DNA of 49,418 nt from Rickettsiales bacterium UBA2645 (GCA_002359655.1 DENL01000030.1:1-49418), one strand, 5' to 3'. Positions 33,873 through 43,322 are shown, numbered from the stretch's first letter. Program-made: numbers and translations. Notes: generated by a model from the letters alone, not told the origin.

Positions 33873-34272
33873 TGTTCATATTGCTAAAAAACTAAGACAA
33901 TTTCGTATTGCGGCGGCAATGACCCAAGAGCAAATTGGTGATCTTGTTGGCGTTACTTTTCAGCAAATTCAAAAATATGAAACAGCACAAAATCGTATTA
34001 GTGCCAGTAAACTTTTTGAACTTTCACAACTTTTAAATAAGCCGATGAGCTCTTTTTTTGCTGGCTTAAAAGCTGATCGTGATTACTATAATTATGAGTT
34101 TAAAAGCGATAATAATCAGCGCAAAGAAGTGGAAAAATTTAACAAAGAAATTTTACCTTTAGTTAAAGCTTTTAATCATATCGATAATCCTCAGGCTAAA
34201 AAACATCTAATTGGACTTGCTACTTCAATTGCACGCCAGAAGCCAAAAAAAATTAAGCATCAATATTCTTAA
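33844..34272 (+). CDS. XRE-family helix-turn-helix regulator
   Basis: 142 residues from ATG 33844 (MLLDKITPVDVHIAKKLRQF). The longer frame from 33757 would sit wholly within lnt and has no family sequence. An HTH_XRE domain spans about 15-68 (AMTQEQIGDLVGVTFQQIQK, then YETAQNRISASKLFELSQLL), and the C-terminal half is helical and charged. The lnt-XRE pairing, often followed by metK, is a recurring alphaproteobacterial arrangement, but metK is absent here. It overlaps lnt by 29 bases and converges on the histidine kinase. Confidence 0.88.
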   Translation: MLLDKITPVDVHIAKKLRQFRIAAAMTQEQIGDLVGVTFQQIQKYETAQNRISASKLFELSQLLNKPMSSFFAGLKADRDYYNYEFKSDNNQRKEVEKFNKEILPLVKAFNHIDNPQAKKHLIGLATSIARQKPKKIKHQYS

Positions 34273-34306
34273 AAACTGTCCACATTGGATAGGTTCTTAA
34301 TCAAAT

Positions 34307-36520
34307 TTATTTTGCAGATCTAAGAAATTTTTCTATCAGCTCAAGCAATGTATGTTGAAAGCTTGCTGATTTTTCTACGTGACTATTCATGCCACTTTCC
34401 ATAGCTCTATCAATTGTTTTTTGGTCGCTCGCCGACATCAATGCAATAATTGGTATAGATTTAAAATTCTGAAAATTCTTAAAAATTTTACCTTGCCTAA
34501 TTTTTTTGGTTGTTTCGTAACCATCCATAATTGGCATTTCGCCGTCCATAAGTATTAGATCGAACTTTTCTTGGTCAATTAATTTTAAAGCCTCTGCACC
34601 ATTTATCGCACTAATCACTTCATAACCTTTTTTTCGTAAAACTTGTGAAGTGATTTTGATATTTACGGGATTGTCTTCGACCAGCAGAATTTTTTTATCT
34701 TTTTTGATATCTCTTTGATTCTCAGCTGTTAACTGCCTTTTGCTAATTTCAGAACTATCACCAACTTCATTAATTTCAGATCTAGTTGAATCTGCAACAT
34801 CAAAATAAAGTTTAATTTTAGTGCCAAATCCTTTCTTAGATTCAACTTCAATTCTACCATGATGTAGCTCAACTAATCTTAAAATAATTGGTACTCCAAT
34901 TCCATGCGAGTCCAACTCTTTAGTCTGAATAATTTCTGACTTATCAATTTCTTTACCTTTTTTTGAAAGATATTTTTCTACTTCTTCTTCATTCATACCA
35001 AATCCTTGATCAGCCACTTCTATGTAAATCTGATTATTTTCTTTTAGATGTTTAACTGAAATAAGTGTTTGACCACCAACTTTATTATATTTGATAGAGT
35101 TGGTAATAACGTTCATCAAGATCTGTTTTATTCTTCTTGGGTCGCATTTAAAAAGCGGTAAATTTTCTTCAAAATCAGTTTTAATAATTACGCTGTGCTT
35201 TGCAATTAATGGTCTATTTATAGTTATTAGAGAATTAATCATTGGTCTTAAATCTATATCTACTTTTTCTCCCAAGACAAAATCACCGGCTTTGATCTGG
35301 TTTATATCGAGCAAATCTTCGACAAAATATTTCAGTTCTTCAGCTTGTTTACAAATTGCTTCAATCATCTGTAGATCTTCATTTTCAAGCAAATGAGATT
35401 CTTTTTTTGAGTTGAGAATTATCCTACCCAATCCGCTGATACCAAAAATATAATTTTTAATATCGTGAGATATTGAGGATAAAATGCGATCTTTAGCCGC
35501 ATTAGTAGCTTCTGCAAGATTCTTTGCTATGATTAGATTTTGTTGTCTTTTTTCAAATCTGTAAATCAGGGCTATCAAAATTAGTGAACTAAATAGCATT
35601 ATCAAAATTTCTATTAATCTTGATGTAAAAGCTTTCCAGATCTGATTGTTGAGAGATTCTTTGTTGTAGTTTAGTATAATTAAATAAGGCAAATTTTTTA
35701 TTTTTTTTACTAAAAAAGCCTTTTTATTTTTTATTAAACTTATTTTAAAAGCTGAATCCAGATTGGATTGATTTATGAGTTCTATTTCTTTTGCAATTTC
35801 TGGGTTTGACGAAGGCAAATTTTCTTTTGAAGCACCAAAATAACTCGAGTTAACTTGCAGAATTGATTTTCCACTATCGCTGATCAGTTCAAATTCTATG
35901 TTTTTATCATCAATTATTTTTTGAAAAGATCGGGCCAAAGAATCAATTTCAAATCCAATCACCAGTGATCCTAAATAATTACCGTTTTCATCCCTAAGCC
36001 CAATTCCGGCAGGTATCATCCACTTTCCACTAGTTGAGCCGTAAACCGGATTTCCAAGATAAAATTTACCAGGATTTATTTTTGCCAAGTGAATGTAATC
36101 TCTAACCGAGAGATCAAAATTGTCCTTCGTGATTCCATACTCAGCATCAACTATCAATTTGTGATTTGAATCTGCCCAAGAAAATATTGTCCAAGAAAAG
36201 CTATCGTTTAATTCCGGTGTTGCTCTGAATTTTTTTAGAATCTCGTTAATTTTATTTTTATTTTTTGGATATTCTGCAATTTGCAAATTCATGCTTTTGG
36301 CAATGCTGAAAGTGCTTTGAATCTTATCCAGCATGATGCTCTCAACCTTTGCTGATTCTATCTCTAAAGATGCTTTTATATCTTGTTGATGAATGTAAAA
36401 AATATTCACCAAAAACCAAGATATAAGACCAAATGCTGTTATCGGTAAAATTAAAAACATTAATAATCTTTGATCAAAAAAATTTTTGATTTGATCCAAA
36501 GAAAACCTACTGAGATTCAT
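34307..36520 (-). CDS. Cache-domain hybrid sensor histidine kinase/response regulator
   Basis: 737 residues. Two membrane helices (about 20-42 and 302-322) bracket a periplasmic Cache-like sensor whose SVRDYIHLAKINPGKFYLGN and GSTSGKWMIPAGIGLRD segments are typical. Next come HisKA with phospho-acceptor His352 (SSISHDIKN), HATPase with Asn474, DQGFG (504-508) and the G2 box HGIGVPI, and finally a receiver domain (about 608-737) with phospho-acceptor Asp659 (LILMDGEMP). The ligand is unknown, small molecules such as amino acids being common for Cache domains. No separate response regulator is adjacent, so the phosphorelay partner is elsewhere. Its first 14 bases overlap the preceding frame. 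Confidence 0.93.
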   Translation of the reverse strand: MNLSRFSLDQIKNFFDQRLLMFLILPITAFGLISWFLVNIFYIHQQDIKASLEIESAKVESIMLDKIQSTFSIAKSMNLQIAEYPKNKNKINEILKKFRATPELNDSFSWTIFSWADSNHKLIVDAEYGITKDNFDLSVRDYIHLAKINPGKFYLGNPVYGSTSGKWMIPAGIGLRDENGNYLGSLVIGFEIDSLARSFQKIIDDKNIEFELISDSGKSILQVNSSYFGASKENLPSSNPEIAKEIELINQSNLDSAFKISLIKNKKAFLVKKIKNLPYLIILNYNKESLNNQIWKAFTSRLIEILIMLFSSLILIALIYRFEKRQQNLIIAKNLAEATNAAKDRILSSISHDIKNYIFGISGLGRIILNSKKESHLLENEDLQMIEAICKQAEELKYFVEDLLDINQIKAGDFVLGEKVDIDLRPMINSLITINRPLIAKHSVIIKTDFEENLPLFKCDPRRIKQILMNVITNSIKYNKVGGQTLISVKHLKENNQIYIEVADQGFGMNEEEVEKYLSKKGKEIDKSEIIQTKELDSHGIGVPIILRLVELHHGRIEVESKKGFGTKIKLYFDVADSTRSEINEVGDSSEISKRQLTAENQRDIKKDKKILLVEDNPVNIKITSQVLRKKGYEVISAINGAEALKLIDQEKFDLILMDGEMPIMDGYETTKKIRQGKIFKNFQNFKSIPIIALMSASDQKTIDRAMESGMNSHVEKSASFQHTLLELIEKFLRSAK

Positions 36521-36827
36521 AATCTGCTATTTGATTTTGTTTTTCGTTTTCTTTTAAGGTCTCAGAAATTGAGACTGATGGTGAGTTGCGGGGAGCTTCA
36601 TAGGTAAAAGCAGATTCAATGAATGTTTTTTCTTTTAATTGAGTCAAAACTTTTCTTTTTAAACGATCTTCATTTACAATTGTGTTGCAAAACTCAATTG
36701 CAATTTTTGGTTCATCGCTACTAACCAAGTATCTTTTTAAGTAGTTGATAAAGAACTGTTCTTTTGATTTGTTCTGAGCCGCTCTTTCATATTCCAATTC
36801 CCTGAAGAATTTCAGGATTTTGTTCAA
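36507..36827 (-). CDS. unknown 106-residue frame, possibly the 3' part of a broken gene
   Basis: A frame open to 36507 with a TTG (36827) as first possible start and no ATG anywhere inside it. It is charged and helical (RELEYERAAQNKSKEQFFIN, then YLKRYLVSSDEPKIAIEF), with no known domain and no membrane span. Its 5' end overlaps in another frame a 51-codon flavoprotein N-terminus (36787-36942). It may be the continuation of that gene after a frameshift or deletion, or a small protein co-translated with the kinase, which it overlaps by 14 bases. I favour the broken-gene reading with low certainty. Confidence 0.4.
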   Translation of the reverse strand: MNKILKFFRELEYERAAQNKSKEQFFINYLKRYLVSSDEPKIAIEFCNTIVNEDRLKRKVLTQLKEKTFIESAFTYEAPRNSPSVSISETLKENEKQNQIADYESQ

Positions 36828-36942
36828 AAATAAAAATCTCGTTATTTTTTTCTTTTGCTAACTCTATTGCATTAGTACAGCCATCAATACCACCGCCAAT
36901 GATTACTATTCTTGGTTTGGGTGAGGCTTTTTGTTTTGTCAT
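36787..36942 (-). pseudogene. N-terminal fragment of an FAD-dependent oxidoreductase
   Basis: 51 codons from an ATG. After a polar leader comes a textbook dinucleotide-binding start: RIVIIGGGIDGCTNAIELAK, then EIFIFEQNPEI with the acidic end of the second strand. Complete flavoproteins run for several hundred residues; here the frame stops at QGIGI. The following sequence continues in a different frame (36507-36827) that is not recognisably flavoprotein. This is consistent with a degraded or deleted gene. Confidence 0.6.
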
Positions 36943-37015
36943 TTTTTATACTTTTATTGTTAAGATAAACCTTTTTGGTTTTCATACCAATTTCTTATTA
37001 CATTAGCAGCTTCGA

Positions 37016-37798
37016 CTACTTCGACTGATTAAATCTTTCTTGCAGAGATTTTAAATCTCCTTCATTCGAACTTCCTCCAACTAAATGACCTCCAACGGCT
37101 TCATTATCGAACAGGCTGATTGAAGAATCTTTAACCAAGGATTTATCTTCCAAGAAAATTCCGTTACTTCTAGCAAAAAAATTACCGTTAAATTCAGCAT
37201 CAAAAATTGACATACATGGCTTTCCTTCCGATATTTCCGTTAACAGATTCATCAAAGAATCTCTGCCATTAATTGATTGGTCTTTTAAGTGAGAGATTTT
37301 TTTAGAGCCGTTAAAATCGCACACTTGGAAAGTCCAATAACCTTCATTATCAGCAACTTCGAATAAGCTATTTCCTTTTGTAATGCGTAGATTTTTGGAG
37401 TCGCAAAGAAAAGCTTCTCCGCCTCCGATAAAATCTTTTTTTTGTTCGTTTTCACCACGAGCTAAAGATCCTATTCCAACTTGGCCAAATTCTTTTACTT
37501 CACTGGCCAAAACTTTTCTGGATCTTGTTTTGGCATCTTTTTCTAAAGGAATTCCCCATTGGAATAAATATTTGTTCAAGCTTTCTTTGGAAAGTTTTTT
37601 GGAAAATTTTTCAATCGGATCTAATACTTCTGAATCAACTATGTGAATATGAAGATATCCAGGAGAAACATCCAGATCTGACAAATTACCTTCATCGTCA
37701 GTTTTTTTTGCAGAATCAACCACGCAAATAAAACGATATTTCTTTTTGGATTTGATTTCAGTTGGCCCTGATTTCTTTGTTGGAGATTCTTTCGTCAT
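37016..37798 (-). CDS. unknown 260-residue protein
   Basis: No family recognised. The N-terminal 20 residues are Lys/Thr/Ser-rich. A beta-rich opening (KKYRFICVVDS) is followed by GYLHIHIVDSE, a lysine-rich helical stretch (KFSKKLSKESLNKYLFQWG) and, around 110-240, glycine- and asparagine-rich beta-like segments (FIGGGEAFLCDS, EGYWTFQVCDFNG, DAEFNGNFFARSNG). There is no signal peptide and no membrane span. The base composition matches the neighbours. It lies in a region with gene fragments on both sides. An exported effector without a classical signal is possible but unsupported. Confidence 0.65.
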   Translation of the reverse strand: MTKESPTKKSGPTEIKSKKKYRFICVVDSAKKTDDEGNLSDLDVSPGYLHIHIVDSEVLDPIEKFSKKLSKESLNKYLFQWGIPLEKDAKTRSRKVLASEVKEFGQVGIGSLARGENEQKKDFIGGGEAFLCDSKNLRITKGNSLFEVADNEGYWTFQVCDFNGSKKISHLKDQSINGRDSLMNLLTEISEGKPCMSIFDAEFNGNFFARSNGIFLEDKSLVKDSSISLFDNEAVGGHLVGGSSNEGDLKSLQERFNQSK

Positions 37799-37866
37799 AT
37801 TTTAAAATTTTTTAATAAAAAAATTTTATCTTCATCATCTTCAACTCTTATAAAATCCAGAGAAAA

Positions 37867-38004
37867 TTAATCTGATTCTTTTTTTGATTTATCTTCGTCA
37901 GGCTTCTGATTCCAAAGTTTAACTATGAGTCCTTTATCCTCTTGGGATAAGGAAACGCGATAAGAGTTGTGACTTGTTTGTTCGGTGAGAAAGCGTCCAG
38001 TATT
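37867..38004 (-). pseudogene. possible coding remnant upstream of the 260-residue gene
   Basis: A 45-codon open stretch without a start codon, in the 266-base gap between the 260-residue gene and hisF. It reads NTGRFLTEQTSHNSYRVSLS, then QEDKGLIVKLWNQKPDEDKS, ending KKESD. The composition looks protein-like, with a natural lysine/acid-rich C-terminus, but there is no family match I can name. It may be the tail of a deleted gene. Nothing else is evident in this gap. Confidence 0.25.
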
Positions 38005-38064
38005 TTAATAGGACATACTGGAATTATTAAATTTGACAGAGTCTGTTTTGCGCTTAATTAAAAT

Positions 38065-38820
38065 TTAAACTCTGACAGAAATTTTCTGTGCAGCTAAAAA
38101 CTCTTTGGCTTGTTTGATGGAATATTCTTTGAAGTGAAAAATTGAGGCGGCCAGAGCTGCTGATGCACCGGCTTTTATGCCTTCGGCTAAATGTTGTAAA
38201 TTTCCAACGCCGCCAGATGCGATCACGGGAATTGAAATTTGTGAGCTGATTTTTTTCACCAGCTCCAAATCGTAGCCAGACTTGGTTCCGTCTTTATCCA
38301 TTGAGGTCAGCAAAATTTCTCCGGCACCAAGTTCAGTAACTTTTTTTGCCCAAGCGATAGCGTTAATTCCGGTTGGATTGCGGCCACCATGAGTAAAAAT
38401 TTCGTAATTTCCTGCAGAATTTTTTTTGGCATCAATGGCGACGATCACGCATTGTGCGCCAAATTTATTAGCAGCTTGTGAAATTAAATCAGGATTTTTT
38501 ATGGCAGCACTATTGACTGAAACTTTATCGGCTCCGCTTAAAAGTAATTGGTGAAAATCTTCGATGGTACGAATTCCGCCGCCAACTGTCAGAGGAATAA
38601 AACAAACTTGGGCAACTTTTTTTACGCTGTCAAAAATAGCATCACGATTTTCATTTGAAGCTGTGATGTCAAGAAAGCAAAGCTCGTCAGCACCTTCTTC
38701 ATAATAAAATTTTGCTTGAGTTGTGGGGTCGCCAGCGTCGATTAGATTTTCAAAATTTATACCTTTGACAACGCGTCCATCTTTAACATCGAGACAAGGA
38801 ATTATACGGTTTTTAAGCAT
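38065..38820 (-). CDS. hisF: imidazole glycerol phosphate synthase cyclase subunit
   Basis: A TIM-barrel cyclase that, with HisH, makes imidazole glycerol phosphate and AICAR, linking histidine to purine synthesis. The 251 residues have catalytic Asp11 (IPCLDVKDGRVVKG) and Asp130 (VAIDAKK), plus the phosphate-binding glycine loops VGGGIRT and ASGGVGN. The first codon overlaps the cytochrome b561 stop (TAATG). No other his gene is in the window, and its placement behind a cytochrome is not the usual his operon. Confidence 0.97.
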   Translation of the reverse strand: MLKNRIIPCLDVKDGRVVKGINFENLIDAGDPTTQAKFYYEEGADELCFLDITASNENRDAIFDSVKKVAQVCFIPLTVGGGIRTIEDFHQLLLSGADKVSVNSAAIKNPDLISQAANKFGAQCVIVAIDAKKNSAGNYEIFTHGGRNPTGINAIAWAKKVTELGAGEILLTSMDKDGTKSGYDLELVKKISSQISIPVIASGGVGNLQHLAEGIKAGASAALAASIFHFKEYSIKQAKEFLAAQKISVRV

Positions 38821-39353
38821 TAGATCATTCTTTTTAAAACATCATGTTCTGGCCTGTCGAAGAAGCGATGCTTGATTACAGCAAGAACATGAATTGCTAT
38901 CAGAGCAAGTAAACCATAAGCGCAAAGCTCATGTGCTGCAGCAAAAATTTTGCCATATTCAAAGTTTGTTCCAATCATTCTGGGTAATTCAATTGAGAAA
39001 AATTTTACTGGAAAGCCAAAAGAATTAGACATTAAAAAGCCAGAAAGTGGCACGGCAATCATCAATGTGTAAAGTCCGAAATGACCAAGATGTGATAAGA
39101 TTTGTTCAATCTTTGGCATTGAAGCGGGAAGGGCAGGAGCCTTATTAAGCAAGCGATTTAGGATTCGAATAGCAATTAAAATTAAAGCTAAAACACCAAA
39201 AGATTTATGTAGTTCGTAAACTTGCAAATGATTAGGAGAATCTTTGGGCAAGAATTGTGTCATGTAAATTCCGACACCAAGAAGAGAAAGAATGATCACA
39301 GCCATGAGCCAATGAATTATGCGAGAGGAGAGAGCGTATTTTTCGATGGTCAT
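38820..39353 (-). CDS. cytochrome b561 (CybB family)
   Basis: 177 residues with four membrane helices, a di-heme inner-membrane electron carrier. Candidate heme ligands are His14 (RIIHWLMA), His49 (YELHKSFG), His141 (AAHELCAYG) and His155 (IAIHVLAVIKHRF). The pattern HWLMA...HKSFG...GHFGLYTLMIAVPLSG is characteristic. Members of this family are thought to pass electrons between quinones and superoxide or other acceptors. It is translationally coupled to hisF by a one-base overlap, although no functional link is known. Confidence 0.92.
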   Translation of the reverse strand: MTIEKYALSSRIIHWLMAVIILSLLGVGIYMTQFLPKDSPNHLQVYELHKSFGVLALILIAIRILNRLLNKAPALPASMPKIEQILSHLGHFGLYTLMIAVPLSGFLMSNSFGFPVKFFSIELPRMIGTNFEYGKIFAAAHELCAYGLLALIAIHVLAVIKHRFFDRPEHDVLKRMI

Positions 39354-39429
39354 AAAATATAAAATTAGTTCTTAAACATTGAGATGACTAGGCAAGGTGA
39401 AACTTTTTTAAGAAGAGATTTTAGTTTTT

Positions 39430-41976
39430 TTACAAACTTCTTTTTTGTTCAACAATTTCGTAGCATTCAAGCATGTCTCTTTCTTTGATGTCTTCGAAAT
39501 TTTCTAAAGCGATGCCGCATTCAAAGCCTGATTTGACTTCTTTCACATCGTCTTTGAAGCGTTTAAGAGTTTTTAAAATGCCATCGTGAATTACCACATT
39601 ATCACGAAGTATTCTGACTCTGGCATTACGTTTGATCATACCGTCAATAACAGTTGATCCGCCGATTTTACCAGTTCCTGAAACTTTAAAGACTTGTCTG
39701 ATTTCGGCTTTGCCTAAATATTCTTCATTTTTAGTTGGTTCAAGCATGCCAGAAAGCAAGAGTTTTAAGTCATCAACCACGTTATAAATGATTGAATAGT
39801 AGCGAATATCAACAGCTTTAAGCTTTGCTAGATCAGTTGCTGCACTGTTAGCTCTAACATTAAATCCAATAATTACTGCGTTAGAAACTGCAGCCAAACC
39901 GATATCAGTTTCAGTGATGCCGCCAGTTGCAGAGTGAATAATTTTGATAGCAACTTCTTCGGTATTTAATTTTAAAATGCTGCCTTGTAGTGCTTCAACT
40001 GAACCATTTACATCGCCTTTCAACACGATGTTGAGATATTTCATGCCGCCTTTGCCGGAATCTTTGAAGATGTCGCTTAAGTTGCGCACCGAGTTTTTCA
40101 AAGCTTTCGATTCTTTTTCTTTGCGAGAACGATAAGAGATGATTTCGCGAGCTTGTCTTTCTTCGTCAACTTCAACAAATTTATCGCCGGCGTTAGGAGC
40201 TTGATTCAGACCCAGAATTTCAACAGGCATTGATGGAGTTGCGGATTTTATATTTTTGCCTTTATCGTCGATCATTTTTCTGACTTTGCCGTAAGAAGTG
40301 CCAACCACTATAAGATCAGAAACGTCAAGCGTTCCCTCAAGAACTAGCAGGGTTGCAACAACACCTTTAGCTGGGTCAATTCGTGACTCGATAACAACGC
40401 CGCTAGATTTGCCTTTGTAAGCTGCTTTTAATTCTAAGATTTCGCTTTGTAGTAAAATTGCTTCTTCTAGCTTATCGAGATTTATTTTATTTTTTGCTGA
40501 AACTGGAATGAACATAACATCACCGCCAAGATCTTCTGCGATGATATCGTGAGAAAGTAATTCATTTTTAACACGTTGTGGGTCACTTCCGGGTTTGTCG
40601 ATTTTATTGACGGCGACGATAATTGGAACGCCAGCAGCTTTGGCATGATTGATGGCTTCGATAGTTTGTTCTTTAACGCCATCGTCGGCGGCAACAACTA
40701 GCACGACAATATCAGTGACATTGGCGCCACGAGAGCGCATTTCAGTAAAAGCTTCATGTCCCGGAGTGTCAAGAAAAGTGATGTATTTTCCGCCAGTAGT
40801 TTGAATGCGAGAAGCGCCAATATGTTGAGTAATACCACCATGCTCGCCACTAACTATATCAGTTGTACGAATAGCATCGAGCAAAGAAGTTTTGCCGTGA
40901 TCAACGTGACCCATGATAGTTACGATTGGCGCGCGATGGGTTTTTTCAACATCTGTATCTTCTTGTTCTAAAACATTTTCTACGTCGGAGTGTGATACGC
41001 GTTTTACAGTGTGGCCAAATTCAGTAACCACTAGCTCTGCGGTATCAGCGTCAATGACTTGGTTACTGGTTGCAACCATACCCATGGTGAAGAGTTTTTT
41101 TACTACATCACCAGTTTTTTCGGTCATGCGATCAGCTAGGTCGGAAACTGTAATCAACTCAGGCAAGATAACTTCTCGTGAGATTTTTTTGTACTCTTTG
41201 GATTGTTGTTCGAGTTGCTGTTGTTTTAATCTATGTTTTTTTCTTCTACGCGAAGCGTCTGAGCCGTCATCATCACCGTCTATTATGTAAGTGAGTTTGC
41301 GATGATTTGTTCTTTCTTCTTTAAAATTTGGCTTACCTTTTTTGTTTTCTTCTTTGTCGCTTTCAAAATCGCGAGCTGCACCAAATGCAGGTTTTTTATT
41401 TTTTAATTTTTTTTCTTTCTCGATTCTTTCTTTCTCGAGCTTTTCTTGTTCTAGTTTTTTTCTCTCATTGACAATTTTATCTCTGGCTTCTTTTTCACGA
41501 TTTGTGACGGCGATGCTTTGTTTTATTTTGCTCATCACGTCAAAACCTTCAGACTGAAAAGATGGTTTTGTGCTGATGATTACTTCTTCTTTTATTGGTT
41601 GAGATGTTTCTTCTAAGATTTCTGGTTTTTCTTCTACTTTAGTTTCGATTTTAATTTCAGATTTTTTCTTTTCTCTAATAGCTTTGTTTAGAATTTTTGT
41701 GCTGTCTAAATCTTCTGACTTGGTTACTTCATTAGATTTAGAAATAGCGCGAAGTCTTGCTTGTACTTCGCTATTATTAAGGTTTGTGCCTTCTTCTTTG
41801 CTATCTTTTTTACGGCCTTTAATGGTAACTTGAACCGAAGAGGATTTGTTGATTCTTCTATTTTCAACTAACGGCTGTTTGAGAGCTAAAGTTTTTAAAT
41901 CAGCAGAAGCAGCAGCTGGTTTCAGCTTCAGAGTAAGTGTTGAGCGAGTTGTATTTTTATTATCCTGCTGGGTCAT
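39430..41976 (-). CDS. infB: translation initiation factor IF-2
   Basis: The GTPase that brings initiator fMet-tRNA to the ribosome. Of 848 residues, the first 265 are a charged, low-complexity leader with a Lys/Glu coiled stretch (about 160-195) and a basic RRRKKHRLKQQQ patch. The conserved part follows: the IF2-N domain (about 275-325), then the G domain with G1 GHVDHGKT (356-363), DTPGHEAF and NKIDKP, and C-terminal beta-barrel domains ending in the fMet-tRNA-binding C2 region. It lies 56 bases downstream of nusA, the standard nusA-infB pair. Confidence 0.98.
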   Translation of the reverse strand: MTQQDNKNTTRSTLTLKLKPAAASADLKTLALKQPLVENRRINKSSSVQVTIKGRKKDSKEEGTNLNNSEVQARLRAISKSNEVTKSEDLDSTKILNKAIREKKKSEIKIETKVEEKPEILEETSQPIKEEVIISTKPSFQSEGFDVMSKIKQSIAVTNREKEARDKIVNERKKLEQEKLEKERIEKEKKLKNKKPAFGAARDFESDKEENKKGKPNFKEERTNHRKLTYIIDGDDDGSDASRRRKKHRLKQQQLEQQSKEYKKISREVILPELITVSDLADRMTEKTGDVVKKLFTMGMVATSNQVIDADTAELVVTEFGHTVKRVSHSDVENVLEQEDTDVEKTHRAPIVTIMGHVDHGKTSLLDAIRTTDIVSGEHGGITQHIGASRIQTTGGKYITFLDTPGHEAFTEMRSRGANVTDIVVLVVAADDGVKEQTIEAINHAKAAGVPIIVAVNKIDKPGSDPQRVKNELLSHDIIAEDLGGDVMFIPVSAKNKINLDKLEEAILLQSEILELKAAYKGKSSGVVIESRIDPAKGVVATLLVLEGTLDVSDLIVVGTSYGKVRKMIDDKGKNIKSATPSMPVEILGLNQAPNAGDKFVEVDEERQAREIISYRSRKEKESKALKNSVRNLSDIFKDSGKGGMKYLNIVLKGDVNGSVEALQGSILKLNTEEVAIKIIHSATGGITETDIGLAAVSNAVIIGFNVRANSAATDLAKLKAVDIRYYSIIYNVVDDLKLLLSGMLEPTKNEEYLGKAEIRQVFKVSGTGKIGGSTVIDGMIKRNARVRILRDNVVIHDGILKTLKRFKDDVKEVKSGFECGIALENFEDIKERDMLECYEIVEQKRSL

Positions 41977-42032
41977 TTTTAATTTTTATCAGTTTGAACT
42001 CGATTTTTTTCTAAGATTTTGAAGCAGAACGC

Positions 42033-43322
42033 CTAAGCAATTTTTTGTAAATATTCTTCCGCTCTTCTTTTAATCTCTTTGGCAATTTCTTCGTCAAATC
42101 CTTCAATAGCTTGAATTTCGGAAGATTCAGCTTGGGCTAATTCTTCAACCGACAAGAAGCCTTCGGCTGCAAGTAGGTTGGCAATCATTTCTTCAACATC
42201 CAAAGCTTCAACAAATACTTTTGAAGCTTGATTGAATTCGCTTGTTCTGCGCAGAGATTCTTGCTCGTCAGTCATGACATCAATTTTGTAGCCAACGATG
42301 CGAGACGCAAGTTTTACATTTTGTCCGCCGCGTCCAATGGCAAGACTAAGCTGATCTTCGGCAACCACAACTTCAATTAAGTTATTTTCTTCATCAACTA
42401 CAACTTTGCTGACTTTTGCCGGAGTTAAAGAGCTAACAACCAACTCAGCAATATTTGATGAATATTTAATGATGTCAATTTTTTCGCCACGCAATTCAGA
42501 GCTAACTGATTGAACACGATTTCCACGAATACCAATGAATGAACCGATAATGTCGATATCATCGCGTCTTGAATAAATAGCAATTTTAGCACGAGATCCC
42601 GGATCACGAGCCACGGCTTTAACTTCGATGTTGCCGTCGTAAAGTTCTGGAACTTCTTGCTCAAATAAACGAACCAAAAATTGTGGGTGAGTGCGCGACA
42701 AAAAAATTTGAGCACCATGAGATTCTTTGCGAACGTCTTCAATATAAACTCGCATGCGATCTCCAACGCGGAAAGTTTCTCTTGGAATCAAACCACTTTC
42801 GTGGATGACGGCTTCGTAACCGTCAACTTCCATAACGATATTTTTAAGACCAACTTTTTTAACTGAAGCGCTAACGATGTCGCCAACTCGGTCTTTGAAT
42901 TCATTATATTCTTTGTTTTTTTCAGCTTCTTTAACTTTTTTGATAATTTCGTTACGAGCAACTTGAGCAACAACGCGATTTAAATCGATTGGCGGAAGTT
43001 CTTGTACAATAAAGCCACCGATTTCAGCAGTTTTATCTTCGAGTTTTGCGTGCTTTAAGGTGATGTGAGTTCTAACATCAAAGCCTTCGATTGAATCATT
43101 CTCAACGATTTCAAGATTGTTGAAAAGTTTGATCTGGCCAGATTTTTTATCAATTTTACAATCAATGGCCAAGTGCATACCGTATTTTTTCTTAGCGGCG
43201 AGTTTGATGCCTTCTTCCATTGCGCCAACAACTTCTTGCACTGCGATTCCTTTTTCGTGAGCGATATTTTCAGCAACTAATAAAATTTCTTTATTGCCCA
43301 TTACAGTAAGATTACTTGCCAT
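42033..43322 (-). CDS. nusA: transcription termination/antitermination factor NusA
   Basis: Binds RNA polymerase and nascent RNA, controlling pausing, termination and antitermination. The 429 residues contain the N-terminal polymerase-binding domain (about 8-130), an S1 domain (about 140-205), two KH domains (GIRGNRVQSVSSELRGEKID and LAIGRGGQNVKLASRIVGYK) and only one C-terminal helix-hairpin-helix unit (about 375-425, EGFLSVEELAQ...IEGFDEEIAKEI). E. coli NusA (495 residues) has two acidic repeats. The start is MASNLTVMGNKEILLVAENI; a start at Met8 is also possible. The usual upstream rimP is missing. Confidence 0.96.
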   Translation of the reverse strand: MASNLTVMGNKEILLVAENIAHEKGIAVQEVVGAMEEGIKLAAKKKYGMHLAIDCKIDKKSGQIKLFNNLEIVENDSIEGFDVRTHITLKHAKLEDKTAEIGGFIVQELPPIDLNRVVAQVARNEIIKKVKEAEKNKEYNEFKDRVGDIVSASVKKVGLKNIVMEVDGYEAVIHESGLIPRETFRVGDRMRVYIEDVRKESHGAQIFLSRTHPQFLVRLFEQEVPELYDGNIEVKAVARDPGSRAKIAIYSRRDDIDIIGSFIGIRGNRVQSVSSELRGEKIDIIKYSSNIAELVVSSLTPAKVSKVVVDEENNLIEVVVAEDQLSLAIGRGGQNVKLASRIVGYKIDVMTDEQESLRRTSEFNQASKVFVEALDVEEMIANLLAAEGFLSVEELAQAESSEIQAIEGFDEEIAKEIKRRAEEYLQKIA

